The position numbers and the translations under genes are program-made. From Bugula neritina (Eukaryota > Bryozoa > Gymnolaemata > Cheilostomatida > Bugulidae): a stretch of DNA of 64,000 nt. This document shows, one piece after another, positions 10,901-23,320 of this stretch (position 1 is its first letter; each line of letters begins with the position of its first letter). Location: the NCBI GenBank assembly GCA_964035545.1, contig OZ037767.1, forward strand, positions 20,748,628 to 20,812,627, given 5' to 3'. The notes under the pieces were generated by a model. That model saw only the letters and a list, made by a program, of their open reading frames with translations. It ran no database searches and was not told where the DNA came from.

Positions 10901-12990
10901 TATAGCCTCGAGTTTTTAGTTTTAGCTTATAATTTTCATTGATGTTTAAAATTCAATTAACAATTTGGGAAATGTTGGAGTTGAGTGAATAAATTAAACA
11001 TAAAAAGACAAATTGTTGTATTAATAAAAACAATAATCATTAATTTGATATAAATTTATATCTAAAGCCCAGATGTATAGACCACATAAAAAGTCCAAAA
11101 ACACTTAATAAGACAGAATAATGCAAAGTTATTCAACAACTGTGCCAAAAAGGCCATCCCAAAATCATTTATATATTTGACAATAATTAATAATGTAATA
11201 TATACCAAATTTAGCTTACAAAACAGCTTCTTACACGTTGGTTGAAATGTGTATATGTTTAATTTGTAACGTTATAAGTGGCAATTAAATATTTGGTTAG
11301 AATAATTCTCATTCATAGAAATGAGTATAATAAAATAACATCTTCATGTAGCACTAAATACATATTTTGTTTATATAAATATTCTCGTTCATGAATACAG
11401 CTTTGTATTTGTCCAGAGCATTACATAATTACAATTATATGCTATGCTAAGCAAACAGTATAACCTTAAAGATCGTAAAGATCAAAGTTGGTTGAAATTC
11501 TTTTTGTTAGGATAAATATGCTAGACTCTCTATTTGAGAAACTTTTGCTTTCTGCTAGATTTCAGCCCTAACTCTGGTGCGTGATGAGTCATGTAGCTTG
11601 TAGTTTTTGTACGTTCAACTTTAACCTTACAGTATCTTGCACTATTTATAGACTTGGCATTCGGGTTACCAACTTTAAAAACAAATATCTAATTTTATAA
11701 ATTTCCACAGAACTCCACATTGGTATTTTAAACATGAGCTGAGAATAACAGATTTTCTGCATGCTAGTTAATAGGCAAAAACCTAAGCATTATAGGTGAT
11801 CTTGCAGGTGTACTTTACGTTCTTTGTCTTCAGAAGACGATAACTGAAGCTGTGATTGGAGTTCAGAAGTGATTGAAGAGAAAGGCTGAGTTAACTTGAA
11901 CTCTGCTTATATTTCTACTCCTTGTGTCTTGCAGAGTGTATTGTTGAAGCTAAATATGAATTAATTGCATTAGGAGGTATTAGCCTATTAGCCGCAGCTG
12001 AATCAAATCATAAATCACATATGTTCAAATACCGATGCTAGTAAGAGTGACTGCTATTAAACTCTTGGCAATAAACTTCTGATTAATCTACCAACTTATA
12101 CTTTAGTTCTAAACTTTCCCAGAATTCAGTCTATTTAGCTTGAGTATTATACCTGTCTCAAGATTTTCTATCGATGAAAATCAAACATTATTTTGGTATC
12201 ATCAGTTTGTTATGAATAATGCCTCGTGCCATTTCACATCCATTTGCTTGCTTACAGTAATAATATCCGTATTTTTACATCTGGCAATAAAATTTATTTT
12301 TATAGCTTCAGAAAGATTTAAACTGTGATGGCATAGGGTGTAGAACTGGAGAAGTACACCATGTGCAAGTGTAAGTGCATTCAACATTCTGCGCAACAAG
12401 AACAGTTTTAAGATGAAAGATAAACTCAGTCGGTAGCCTTAGCACAGGCTCAGAGCTTGCGGGTTTCTGGTAGTTATCCATACACCTTTTGTTTCACTTT
12501 ATATGAACTAATATGCCTTAAGTTTTTTGCTGGCAATAAAAAATTAAAGTAAAACCAGATGTGAAACTAAAGGTTCAAACTCATAAAATAATGGAATCAA
12601 CAAAATATACCAAACGCTTGTGGACTCGGCTTAGTTAATTGAAATTAGCAAATTTTCAAGTCATGGGTTTTTGAAGTCAAAGGCTACAAAAACAGCCTGA
12701 CTCCGTGACAGAAGCTTGCTGATTAGCTGAAGAGCGGCGAGTGAAAACTTCAAGTATAAACACATTATAGTGCATGCTCCTTCTCTATGCTCGTCCTCAA
12801 CAGGGCTAGTTATTGCATCTAAGTGCATCATCCCTTCTAGCTATCTTTATTTATTTAGTTGCTTTTGTTTGGAAATCAAATATTCTAGTACCACATGTAT
12901 AAAAATTGTGTTGATAATAATTATTATTGATCAGTATTTGCCATATAAGATGCAAATTGTACAGTTCTAGGAGCTGATAGAAAGAGTATC
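7951..12990. other. Gene-free AT-rich interval 3' of the POU gene
   Basis: Only short ORFs (about 60-78 codons), without splice context or recognisable domains. At 12425-12485 a stretch containing CTCAGTCGGTAG and, 20 bp later, GCGGGTTTCTGG is faintly tRNA-like and may be a worn SINE head. Nothing else is supportable. Confidence 0.55.
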
Positions 12991-12995
12991 TCTCC

Positions 12996-13195
12996 ACTAT
13001 ACTATACTATGCTATACTATGCTATGCTATACTATACTATGCTATGCTATGATATACTATACTATACAATGCTAGGATATACTATACTATGATATGCCAT
13101 GCTATGCTATGCTATGATATGCGATGTGCTATATATGCTCTATATACTAGGCTATGATATGCTATGCTATGCTACGCCATACTCCACTATACTAC
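12996..13195. repeat. CTATA/CTATG pentanucleotide-type array
   Basis: About 200 bp of CTATACTATGCTATGCTAT-like 5-bp and 10-bp iterations with drifting variants (GATAT, GCTAG). It lies about 580 bp downstream of the POU3 stop codon. Confidence 0.85.
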
Positions 13196-13614
13196 ATTAT
13201 AATATATGTTAATGCAACACAATATAATAGTAAAGGAGTTTGCGTAAGAGTAATTCAAATTATTCAAATTGGCAAGTACATAAGTTATCAAATGTGACAA
13301 TATTTATTTATTGTTAAATTATTTTGTTTGAAATATTTTTTACACCTATTCTGTACTTATGCAATTTTATTTTGATAAAATCCACTAAATAAATATAAAT
13401 TTAAAGCTATTCAAAATAACAAGCTATGTATGTACAAAACAAAATAGCAACTTTATGCTATGAATTATAGAACTAAAACGACGTGATTGCACAATACGTA
13501 ACTACCAAAACTGTGGTAACAGTGGTAACAGCATATTTGGAAAAAATGATTAGACAACTTTCGAAAATAAATTATTTTGGTGTCATAGCAGCAAAAATCT
13601 AAAGAAACAGCTAA

Positions 13615-13620
13615 TTTATT
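13615..13620 (-). other. Possible poly(A) signal for POU3
   Basis: AATAAA on the minus strand, about 150 bp past the POU3 stop. Another lies near 13302. In sequence this AT-rich the match alone is weak evidence. Confidence 0.3.
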
Positions 13621-13771
13621 GTCATGTAAAAATAGGAAAAATGTAACTCGTTATATATTTATATTATATATTACATATATGCAATGCTCTCTTTAGAGAG
13701 ACCTCTTTTAAGTAATGAGACTAGCTACATTCACGGTTTGTAAAGCTCAAAGTTCAAGTATTACTTGTAAC

Positions 13772-16700
13772 TCAGTACCGGGATTGACTTTGGTTCAGTA
13801 GAGGCAAAGTGTGAGGGTATTGATTGGACATTTGGTACACAGAGTTAGCCATGTTATAGCCGGTGAGCGCAGAAGTTGGGGACGCTTGAGGGGACGTCTT
13901 GTAAGCTGTATGATGTAAGCCATGACCAGGTAGGCTACTTTGACTTGTTAGAGAAGCAATGTGATGTGGTTGGCTCGAAGGTAGACTAAGGTTCAAACTG
14001 TTCTGTGGCTGATGTACAGTTGTTAGGTTGTCTTGCGTAGAAGCTATTGCACTAAGGCCATTGTCCATGTGATTACTCACAGGCTGTATATTGTCATTAG
14101 CACTAGAGGCAGTTTGCTCGCTATCTCTATGATTCAGTAGGTTTGGAGGGCTGTATCTGGGAGAGAAACTTTCAGCTCTGTTTGGAATGCAAGGATTCGG
14201 AGAGTTTTGCTGCGGCACTGCCTTAGATTGCTTTGATGGGAGAGGTGATAAAGAACCGCTGCTGTTTGGTGTGTTGGGGCGATTGTCTGAAGCGGTGGCG
14301 TTGTTGTTGTTAGCTGAGACACTGTCTTCTGAGTCACTTTGGTAGATCAACTCACCGTTCTGAGAGTACATTCTTTTCTCCTGAAACAAAGCACAGAATA
14401 CTATGAATGTTTCAGTACAAATGGAAGACTCGGAACTGCTCTATTACGTATCTCTAAAATATTTGGAAAGAATGTACAGTGTTTTAGTTTTTGTAGAAAA
14501 CCACATTAGAAAAGACTGAAGAACAATGATGAATGATAGATGAAATCTGCCACTATTTTAATAATGTTTTTGTGCCTAGCTGGTAGAAGGGATGGATTGC
14601 TTCCTAATATAGAAAGATTAATTGTATTAAACAGTAGCCGTGGTTCAAAAACAACCTAGTATATACAATTACAATGATTCAGCTACTGCAGTGATGAAAA
14701 AGATGTAGCGCGGAGAATTGTCATGCCAAATGGGTTGTTAACGCCCAACTGTTAAATTTATTATGTAGGCTTTTTAACGACTTATGTTATTGAAAAGAAC
14801 AGTGACAAATAGAGATGTTCTTCTGTGATGTATTATTACAACTGACCAAGATGAAAATTGTTGACTGACACACATGCTTACCTTCTGCCTTCTGTTGCAG
14901 AACCAGACTCTCACTACTTCTTTCTCCAGCTGTAGAGAGTTTGCCAGATTCCCGATATCTTGAGCAGACGGTTTGCTGTGTTTCTGGAAGTGATTCTCAA
15001 GCACAGATTTTACGCTCACCTCAATACTTGTTCTCTTTTTACGCTTTCTGCCTTGAGTTGTTATTTTGTCAACAGTAGTTGGTGAACCGTTCAAACTATC
15101 TGCCTCATCCAACCATCTTTGTAGCAGAGGTTTCAGTTTGCACATGTTTTTAAAGCTAAGTTGTAAAGCTTCAAACCTGCAGATAGTTGTTTGGGAGAAA
15201 ACATTTCCATAGAGTGTGCCAAGGGCTGTACCGACGTCAGCTTGTGTAAACCCGAGTTTAATTCGCCTCTGTTTGAATTGTTTGGCGAATTGTTCGAGAT
15301 CTTCATTGCTAGGTGCCTCCTCCTCGTAGTGATCTCTATATTCTGGGTAATCTGTGATTGGTGTGTGGTAACTTGTTGGGTTAGATGCTGTCAAGTATGG
15401 GCTGCACTGGGTCCAGGTGTTCATTCCAGCAGCCATTGATGTTGCTGTCCTACAAACACAAACAGTTTTGCTGTTAAAAATGAGTTTCTATTTTTTTAGT
15501 TTGCTAGCAAAAGCATAGATTTTATTAGTTTATTCACCATCTTCATAGAAACAGAGATATTCGAAGGATATTTGTTGACGTATTAGTCTCTACTAAAATA
15601 TGTATCAGCTTTTTAATAAATCATAAAATAACGTTTCAATTGAAGTTTTATTAAAAGCCAAACAATAGCTTGTTAGACTATAATTTGTCCCATTATTTTT
15701 GCAAAAACTGAAAGACTAATTAACTTGTAAATCCTGGAATAGCTGGAGGGCTGATTTATAGACAATATTCTGTTTCAGTTGGTTGGCAAGACAATCAGAG
15801 CTGAAGGCTATCACTGTGCTTACAAAAGGAGCAATTATTTTAATCATCTATCATTTGAAAGTTAATTGTAACAAAGTGCAGAGACCATTTTGTTTTTTTA
15901 TTCTAATTACACTGTTAACCAATAGCTGAAAGCATTCGAATTTTAATGCAGTTGATTTGAGCCAAGGTCTGCCTTCAGTGTCCCGGGGCCCATCTTTTTC
16001 TCCTGTCACTCTTTGCTTGGCCAATCAAAATTTATCAATTGAAAAATAAATTTAATTTGTGTATTTTAGTAATAGTTGTTGCCTGTGGCCACTTGATACG
16101 CTAGACTCTAGACCAGGTTAATTAATTTCTCTCAATTTTAGACCAATATTATAAATGTACTTCAAATTAATGTCGACGACCTTAAAGGCCTTCGTGTGTC
16201 AATAAATGAGAGCTTCTAAACAATAAAAAGAACTGCTATTGAGCTGATCATTTTAACAGGATTTTAAGTACATTTTTATAAAAAAAAGTTCTGTTGCAAT
16301 TGCACTAAAAAGATAAGCATGTAGGCCTACTATAAAACGTCAGGAATTGAATTGTTAACTTGCATGAGATGAAAAGTTTTTGTTTAACTGGAAATGAAAA
16401 TTGTGTCATTTTTATTGGCATGTTAACACGTGAATGAAATTTATGTTCTGGATCTAACTGACAAATAAGAAAATGCAGTTCAAGCTTGCAGTTTGACAGC
16501 CCTTTGTGAAACTGTGATGTCGCAAAACCATTTTTCATTTCTGGCATGGACATTGTTAGATTGATGATTAGGAGCATATGGCTTCGCAATCGTTCAAACC
16601 CATGACTCAGTTTTACCGCTGGAACAACGGGTTTTCTGCCAACAATTAATTTATTTAACAAGAATCGAAGTGTAACACATTTGGTTTTACTGAAACAAGA

Positions 16701-18394
16701 TGGCTGACTTCTAGAAGAATTAGTTTCAGTTACATGTAAGTTGAGAAGTTTCTAGAACCTCTCTCTAGAACTCAAAACCTACTATTGCCTAATTTAGGCA
16801 TCACTTGAACTTGTCAAGAATAGAGCAGCTAATTCATAGCCCTTTTAAAGTTTTATGCACAAATTGTACATAAAAACACTTAAAAAATATGTTACATGCT
16901 TGAAAATAAAATTATGGATAAACCTTCGACTGTCATATTGATAAAAATATAATTTTAATACTGCAAGTCTGAAAGCAGTTGAAATGAGAAAATCATGATG
17001 TCTGATTGAAGTTTTAAAAATGAAACCAGAATAATTATTAATTCATACAAATCAATTTAGACATCAAATTTCTAACAATGTTGTTATTTTAACTTATAAT
17101 TTGTGCTTTAATTAATTTAGGGTGTATATGTAGCAGCTGAATTAAAAAGAGACAAAAAATATAATTCTGATGACAACGTTGCGTGTCAACTATGCACTGA
17201 GGCTCTTCATCGCTCTTAATGGACGCACGTCCTTTGTCCTAATAGTCATGATTATCGGAAGTTAAACACTGGTCAATGTTTACAAAAGCTTTTAAATGAT
17301 GTGAAAAAACAGATAATAATAGGATTTGTCATATGAAACTGCGATTAGTTGTTTTCAATCAATCAATATTTTTTAATACATAATATCATTTCTCCTCTGT
17401 TTTTAGTGATTTTTGGAAAGCTTTACTATAAAAATCATTGGGAAAATTGATAGATAAATAAATAAATAATCCTACACTATATTTTAAGTGCGTATAACAG
17501 TGGGTTGGGTTCAATTAGGTGGATTTTACAACTCGAGCCACAACAAGTATTCTGTCAGACGTTAAGTCAAATGTTACAAGTGCCCCGTGACTCCAGCATG
17601 GATTATACACAGACTAAACCTATGCAAGTCAATATTGATCCCGCTTGTGCTAGTGCAGAGCAAAATGTAAACCAGTTGACAGTGTTTACTTTTAGCCTGT
17701 GTGTACTTGCTATGGTCTTTAGCTTTTCAATAACACAGGCCAGCAATGCTAAAATTGCTGAGAAATGTTCAACCAAAATCTCTGACCAAACGATACAGCG
17801 GGAGAGCTGGTGATCTTACAGTGAAATGAAAGACAAAATAAAACGGAATTCATCCATGAAATAATTGTTTATAAAAACAATTTTAAAAACAATTAAGATA
17901 ATTTTTTTATATATCCAAACTTAATTTTTTTCTAAAAGTATCAATTCTATATTCTTATAATTTTAACCAGCTCGACGTTTTAAAATAATCTTAGATAGAA
18001 AAACTCTACATAGAGGTTGAGCCTTACTGTATAATGAAAGGATTTCTAAGGTAATAGGCAGAAACACATACCTGTAGTCAAGCTGCTCTGGTTTAACAAT
18101 TTGTCCGATGCCTAGCCCGGTCGGGTGAGCTCCATACCAAGTGTTGCTAGAGTTTGCTGTCGCAGTAGCTGGCCAGTTTGCTGCCAAAGCGTCATATTTA
18201 AATGGTGAAGGCCACATGTTATATGCAGCAGCAGTAGCACTTCCACTGGTGATATTGTCGTAGGCCTTAGTTGAGTCGTAGATCTTGGCATGGTCGTATG
18301 CATGCGCTTGAGGAGCCATTCCTTGCTGTCCACTGTACATAGTACCAACAGAAGATGCAGAGAGATAATGGTTTGGTAGAGCTACCGTAGACAT
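13772..18394 (-). CDS. POU3: Class III POU homeodomain transcription factor (POU3F / vvl / ceh-6 type)
   Basis: Sequence-specific nuclear transcription factor; class III members act in nervous-system and ectodermal development in animals (family knowledge). Exons: 18394-18072, 15449-14882, 14380-13772. All junctions are GT-AG, phases are 2 then 0, and the total is 1500 nt, or 499 residues. Residues 1-150 are an Ala/Ser/Tyr-rich activation region. The POU-specific domain is about 151-225 ([40 protein letters not shown]). The linker is about 226-241. The homeodomain is 242-301 ([13 protein letters not shown]), with recognition helix [13 protein letters not shown] and the POU-typical Cys at homeodomain position 50. 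The C-terminal 198 residues are Ser/Asn/Gln-rich. Class III assignment rests on the near-invariant POU-specific domain. The second intron splits the homeodomain between RRQK and EKRM. The ATG at 18394 is the first in-frame start of the first exon. Confidence 0.95.
14381..14881 (-). other. POU3 intron 2 (inside the homeodomain)
   Basis: 501-bp intron with donor AAG|GTAAGC and acceptor TTTGTTTCAG|GAG. It falls between homeodomain residues 56 and 57. No repeat or ORF of note. Confidence 0.9.
15450..18071 (-). other. POU3 intron 1
   Basis: 2.6-kb intron with donor CAG|GTATGTG and acceptor TTTGTAG|GAC. It contains a GC-richer patch at about 15955-16025 (including TCCCGGGGCCC) that stands out from its surroundings and could be a regulatory element. 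It also holds two long chance-or-real ORFs: minus 16305-16661 (118 codons from TTG) and plus 17505-17813. Confidence 0.85.
17505..17813 (+). CDS. Unassigned ORF antisense within POU3 intron 1
   Basis: A plus-strand frame of about 100 codons opening at a TTG; the first ATG is about 21 codons in. It ends at TGA with a hydrophobic run ([19 protein letters not shown]) near its middle. No family is recognised, there is no convincing promoter or splice context, and the strand is opposite to POU3. A retained ORF of this length is only modestly surprising in 64 kb. Confidence 0.15.
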   Translation: MGSIRWILQLEPQQVFCQTLSQMLQVPRDSSMDYTQTKPMQVNIDPACASAEQNVNQLTVFTFSLCVLAMVFSFSITQASNAKIAEKCSTKISDQTIQRESW

Positions 18395-18466
18395 TACTGT
18401 GTCTTGGTCGTCTTAATCTCTCCACTGATAACTTTTATTTGAGCACAAGCCTCATATTTTCAATCT

Positions 18467-18476
18467 AATATATAAA
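18467..18476 (-). promoter_or_regulatory. TATA-like box upstream of POU3
   Basis: Minus-strand TTTATATATT lies about 75-80 bp upstream of the POU3 ATG. CCAAT-type motifs lie further out: CCAAT on the minus strand at 18494-18498, and ATTGG on the minus strand at 18537-18541. The spacing suits a core promoter with a short 5' leader. In AT-rich DNA the TATA match is not decisive. Confidence 0.35.
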
Positions 18477-20781
18477 TTGAAAGACGGCTTCTAATTGGAC
18501 ATCGCAAAGCTCAACTCTCCTGCGTAGTTATAGCAACCAATAACACTCTGTTGAATACCATTTGAGCAGTTGTGTGAAAATGTTGCACATTTCCTATTGG
18601 CTGTTGTTGAGTTATTTCGTAAAGAAACAATTTAATTTCTAAAGGTTCTTTATTAAAGATGAGTTGTTAAGATATTGTGATATCAGCTACCATATCATAT
18701 CAGAATTATTTATTGTAAAGCACTATTGTGTAGATTACATAACGTAGTTCACTTTAATCTGTATTATTTATTGATATGAAAGAACATTTATTTTTCAGAC
18801 TTATGAGTTGAACCTTTATTCAATGTTAAGATTTATTACCTTGACAAAGGTTGTTGTGACATGTTGAAGAGCATATATTGCAATTAAAAAATATCCGCCA
18901 TTCAATGCGTTACATAATGACTAGGCGACCAGCCTGGGAAATTGCTGAAATACTAGTCAAAGACTAAGAGTCTGTCAGTAGAATTAACTATCAACTTGTT
19001 AAACTCTGATTATTGCAGAAAATATGACTTAAAGACTATATAAATTACAGATTAACTGACTTTGCATCAGTTTGTACTTCATAACTGCTTCTAATCATAG
19101 GCGAACAAAGAAATATTAAATATATGAAGTTTTAGTTTGGAAATGATAAATTATCAATATTCTTGTCGCTTTGTCACGTGAATATCTGTTATATACTTTA
19201 TTCAGTCAAACAGGCTTAATACAATTTTGGACAACCTGTTTATTTGCTAAATGTTTGAAATCTTTAATCTTTTAGTTTAAAGATTGCCATTTTTATTACT
19301 GTATAGAAAGCAGTAGTGTCCAAAGAAGTTTATATCGATGTAAGATTTTAATAAAGTTATTCTTTTACTAAAAGTGAAATATGCAAAAAAATGATATTGG
19401 TTTCATCAGTGTTTATAGAAAGCAGAAATAGCCCGATATAGTCTGCAGTTAGAACTTTCTAGTGAAGGGAGGGGTTCTCACAGGTTCTCAGTAGATTTGC
19501 ACTACATTCAGGCTAAGGACTTAGAATCTACTATTAGACAAACCGCAGCCAGATCAAGAATAGGCTGCATCATAGCTGATGAGGTCTGCCGATAGGTCAA
19601 AGGTTGAAGCCCATGATATTTTACTTCATTTATCTTATCTTCTATGCTATGAAATTCTAAATTACTTCTTATTGTGTTACATTATTTCAATATTGCGTTT
19701 TTCACACTTGACATACAAGTGCATGTGACAACTTGACTTGCCTACGTAAGTTCTCATAATTTATATCTATTACGTTGAGCCGTTTAACAAAAGCATAAAA
19801 TAATTTAAAACTCTCATTTGTTACTTTTTATAGTACTTTGCCAAAATTTTAACCCATAACTCACAGAAACAAAAACGCTATGGCATAAAAGCTGGTACGA
19901 TGTGCTTATTAAAAACATTTAGATTTTCAATTTTTTGTGTCTACATTTTTCTGTTTAGTAATGGGATATATTCATTCTATTTTTTCCTTGGCTGTAAAGG
20001 TGTGGATATTAATTTACCGGTATATTAAAGATATTTCGTATGTTCATGAATTATTTAAGAGATTGAATTTTTATTTTTACTGCCAAAATTCATAGCCACT
20101 GTCTTGTTCTAACAAATTAGCTGTATGGTCACTACTGCCAAATAAATTTAGACGTAAATTTTGCATAATTGATAAACTGTTTAGTTCAGATTTGTTTTTT
20201 TATAAAAGCTAATAGTTTGATCAGGCATTGTTTTCATGATTATTTGAATCTCTTTGGCTCTGCAATTGAGGCTGGTATCGCTTCACGCCAGTTGAGGCGC
20301 CTCTAACTTGGGCCGAGGCCAATCGATGCTGAAAATAAATACACCTGTTTCGCTATTTCCTGCTGCGATACGTCAACCCAAGGGAGTCTACTGGACAGCT
20401 TTGTGAGAACCACAATATACACTATTTCGGGGAAAACTATCAATTTTGAATATTTATTTAAAAACAGATGCAAATAACGTTTTTTAGTATAAAAAACTGT
20501 TACAATTTTTTTCTCTTCTGACAGCCAAGATATTGCAGAGTCTGACTTTAAAGCTAGCTTATGTTATCTATTTTTACTTTAACAAATTATAGAAATAAAT
20601 TAAATTTGAGAAAAGCTAAAAGCAGAAACTAAAATGAAAAGCTGTTAACTTTTCAGGCTACGTACACTATTCACTGAGCTCTTCTGTACACAACACGGAT
20701 CTCTTCTAATTGCTTATTTCTGGTCCAGCAACTAGAGTTAATATTTTTAATGATGCAATAATAAATGTAAAGCTAAATCAA

Positions 20782-20794
20782 ATTTGCATAATTA
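20782..20794 (+). promoter_or_regulatory. Octamer plus TAAT motif, possible POU-binding site
   Basis: ATTTGCATAATTA combines the inverted octamer ATTTGCAT with an overlapping homeodomain core, about 2.4 kb upstream of the POU3 start. Class III POU factors bind such sites and often autoregulate. Octamers are expected a few times by chance in a window of this composition. Confidence 0.2.
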
Positions 20795-23045
20795 TGAGAA
20801 GCCGGTGAATAATAAATTGTAAATGTTTGCTTTTAGAATTTAATGGAGAGTTGACAACTCCATCAAGTTTCAGAAACTGCGAGTTTATTCTACATGCCTA
20901 TTCAAAGAGAGATATAATAGTGAAGTTAGGCGAACAGACATCAGCAAGTAAAATAATTTGAAATTTTATTTCATATTATTTTATTAAAGTTCTGGACCAA
21001 TATTTAAACAGGACAGCAATTTCAAATAGCAACATTTTTTAAATAATGGAGACTAGGCATGCATTTAATAATATCAGCCATTCACAGAACTTGTAAAACA
21101 TTTCCATGAAATAGTTCATTCATTGTTACCTGCTTTGTATTCACATTGAAAGACTAATCCATCACTTTGACTAGCAGACAGCATATTTTAATAAGTTATA
21201 TAATATAATACTCGTTACGAGTTGGTCAAAGTGTCAGAGTGGCTGCTGGCCCGATATCCTGGCTCCAGAGAGGGTTCCTGTCACTTCCAAATGTAGTTCA
21301 CTCTTGAGTTTATACTCGCTACTCATTACCGCTCTAATAGCCTGTTGTGTGCATAAATTTCCATGATAAACAGTTAGAAGGGGAAGCCATAACCTCATGT
21401 CTCCAAATATATCAGTGTTGGTGAGTCAGAGAGATATTTATAACTTTCTGACCAAAACTCGTCAAGTTTCCTATTTGTTTCTAGTGTCTTCTACTACCAT
21501 GTTTGTGGTTAAACAGAACTCGCTAACTGGTCTCATGATATTTCCACATGCAGACAGGTGTTTGGCTCCTGGTTTCAGTCTACACTGTTTCTCAAACATG
21601 AAAACTCTTTACATATGATCGTAAACCTGAATAAGAATATTTATACAAGAAGTAGTTACGTGAATAGAGGATAAAGATCTTGCTATGTGTACCAAGTTTT
21701 GCTCTTTCTATTGAAGATGTTAGGATAGTTTTACAGGCCTTGAAGCTTTGGTAGCTTTACAAGGATCTGGTAGTTTTACACATCATAAGTTTCTCATGCT
21801 AACCTCTGGTTCTTAACTTCAATGCTAGAAGATCTTCTTACATAATCCTGAAATTATTCAGTGCATAACATCAATTATTTATTAATTTTTAAAATTGACA
21901 TTTAATAATAATTAGCATTTGTAAGTGCAGTCTATGAAACTGCATTATAATTACGGTTATCAATTTTCATATGTATTTTACACCTTGGTACATAAGTTTT
22001 ATACTTTGGTTTATAATTACCATAATTCATTATAATGCTGTTTCAAGACAGGTAATTATTATATAACAGCTAAATCTTTCAATTATTGTGTAAAGATTAT
22101 TATTGCTAGTTGACTGTCGAAGATTAGCACCAAGAATAGGTTAGTAGAGGTGTTGGAAAGATTAAAAATAAATTAAAACAAGTGTCTGTAATTCTTCATG
22201 AAAGCAATTAGTGGTCTTAACACCCTCATCCACAGCTTGCTTCTACTCCATTGATTCAGGAGGGGATAATACCTGCATATATGCTATTGTTTGCTGCACT
22301 AACAGAACCAATTTCTAGCGATTAGCAATTAGCAATTTATTCGTTTACATTTAGATTGTTTATTGCACTTTTGTAAAAAAAGTATTTCTATTTAAGATGT
22401 TCTGATTTTTATTGAAATAAAAACTACTTTTGAGTTATCGCATAAACTCGAAACCGAAACTTATATTTTAGATTGACTTGTAGCTGCATGGATATAGTTT
22501 ATTTTTTGCTAATGAATGAAACCTGAGCATTGGTGGTAGTCGATTATACAAAATGCCCTGGAAGTATCGCTTCAGAGAGCAAATTGCGAGCTACAGGACT
22601 ATATCAATTTCTAACAATAGGCTTTTGCGGTAGTTGTTGTGATAAATTTAGTTTTAAAAGAAGGGCGGTGTACTAATTTGGTAAGACTCTTAGCATGAAG
22701 TATTTCCTTTGGTTAGGGCGTGAGGTTATTAAACTATTATTAATTTGACCAAGTTGGCAAACAGCTCATCGTTCTATGAGCACCCCATTTACAGTTTAAC
22801 AGCATATTCTAATAGTTCCAACTTCCAGCGTGGAAAGTAGCTTTATTATGCCCAGTTATCATCTTGTTCTTATGTTCTCATTACTAAAACTTTGGGCTTT
22901 TCTTGATTACCTACTTTTTCTCAGACGTCTGAATTGCACAATCTCTCATCATATTTCCATTTTTTGTCTCTCACTGTTTCTCTCTGTTTTTCTGTTTCTC
23001 ACCTTTACTAATTATTTGTCTTGTATTTTGTACTTTTCGATTTAG

Positions 23046-23320
23046 CTTTTTATAAAAGTTACTGCTTCAAATTATTGAGAAACTATTTAAAACTGAGAGT
23101 GGGTCCAGTTGATGCCAAAGATATTGGCTATTTTACTAAAGGAGATGTAATCTGCAGTGAGTTCGCTGCTGCAGTAAGCCACTCTGGAGAAACAGCAGGT
23201 GTTTCTAAGGAAGAGAGTAGTGATGGCTACACACCCAGCTTAGCATGCCGCTGCTGGAAGCAGATCTTAAAACTGGTGCTTACAGCCTCTGCTGGCTTAA
23301 CTATAAGATATGATGGCTGA
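23046..23320 (+). CDS. Unassigned exon-like ORF
   Basis: The frame reads LKLRVGPVDAKDIGYFTKGD, then VICSEFAAAVSHSGETAG and a Cys/Trp-containing end, stopping at 23320. Base composition is noticeably less AT-rich than its surroundings. The upstream part of the ORF is low-complexity T-rich sequence and is unlikely to be coding. No family or splice partner was found. Confidence 0.2.

Noticed and set aside
16305-16661. 118-codon minus-strand ORF in POU3 intron 1
   Set aside because: It opens at TTG, has no family resemblance and no splice link to POU3 exons. Long AT-rich introns give such frames by chance.
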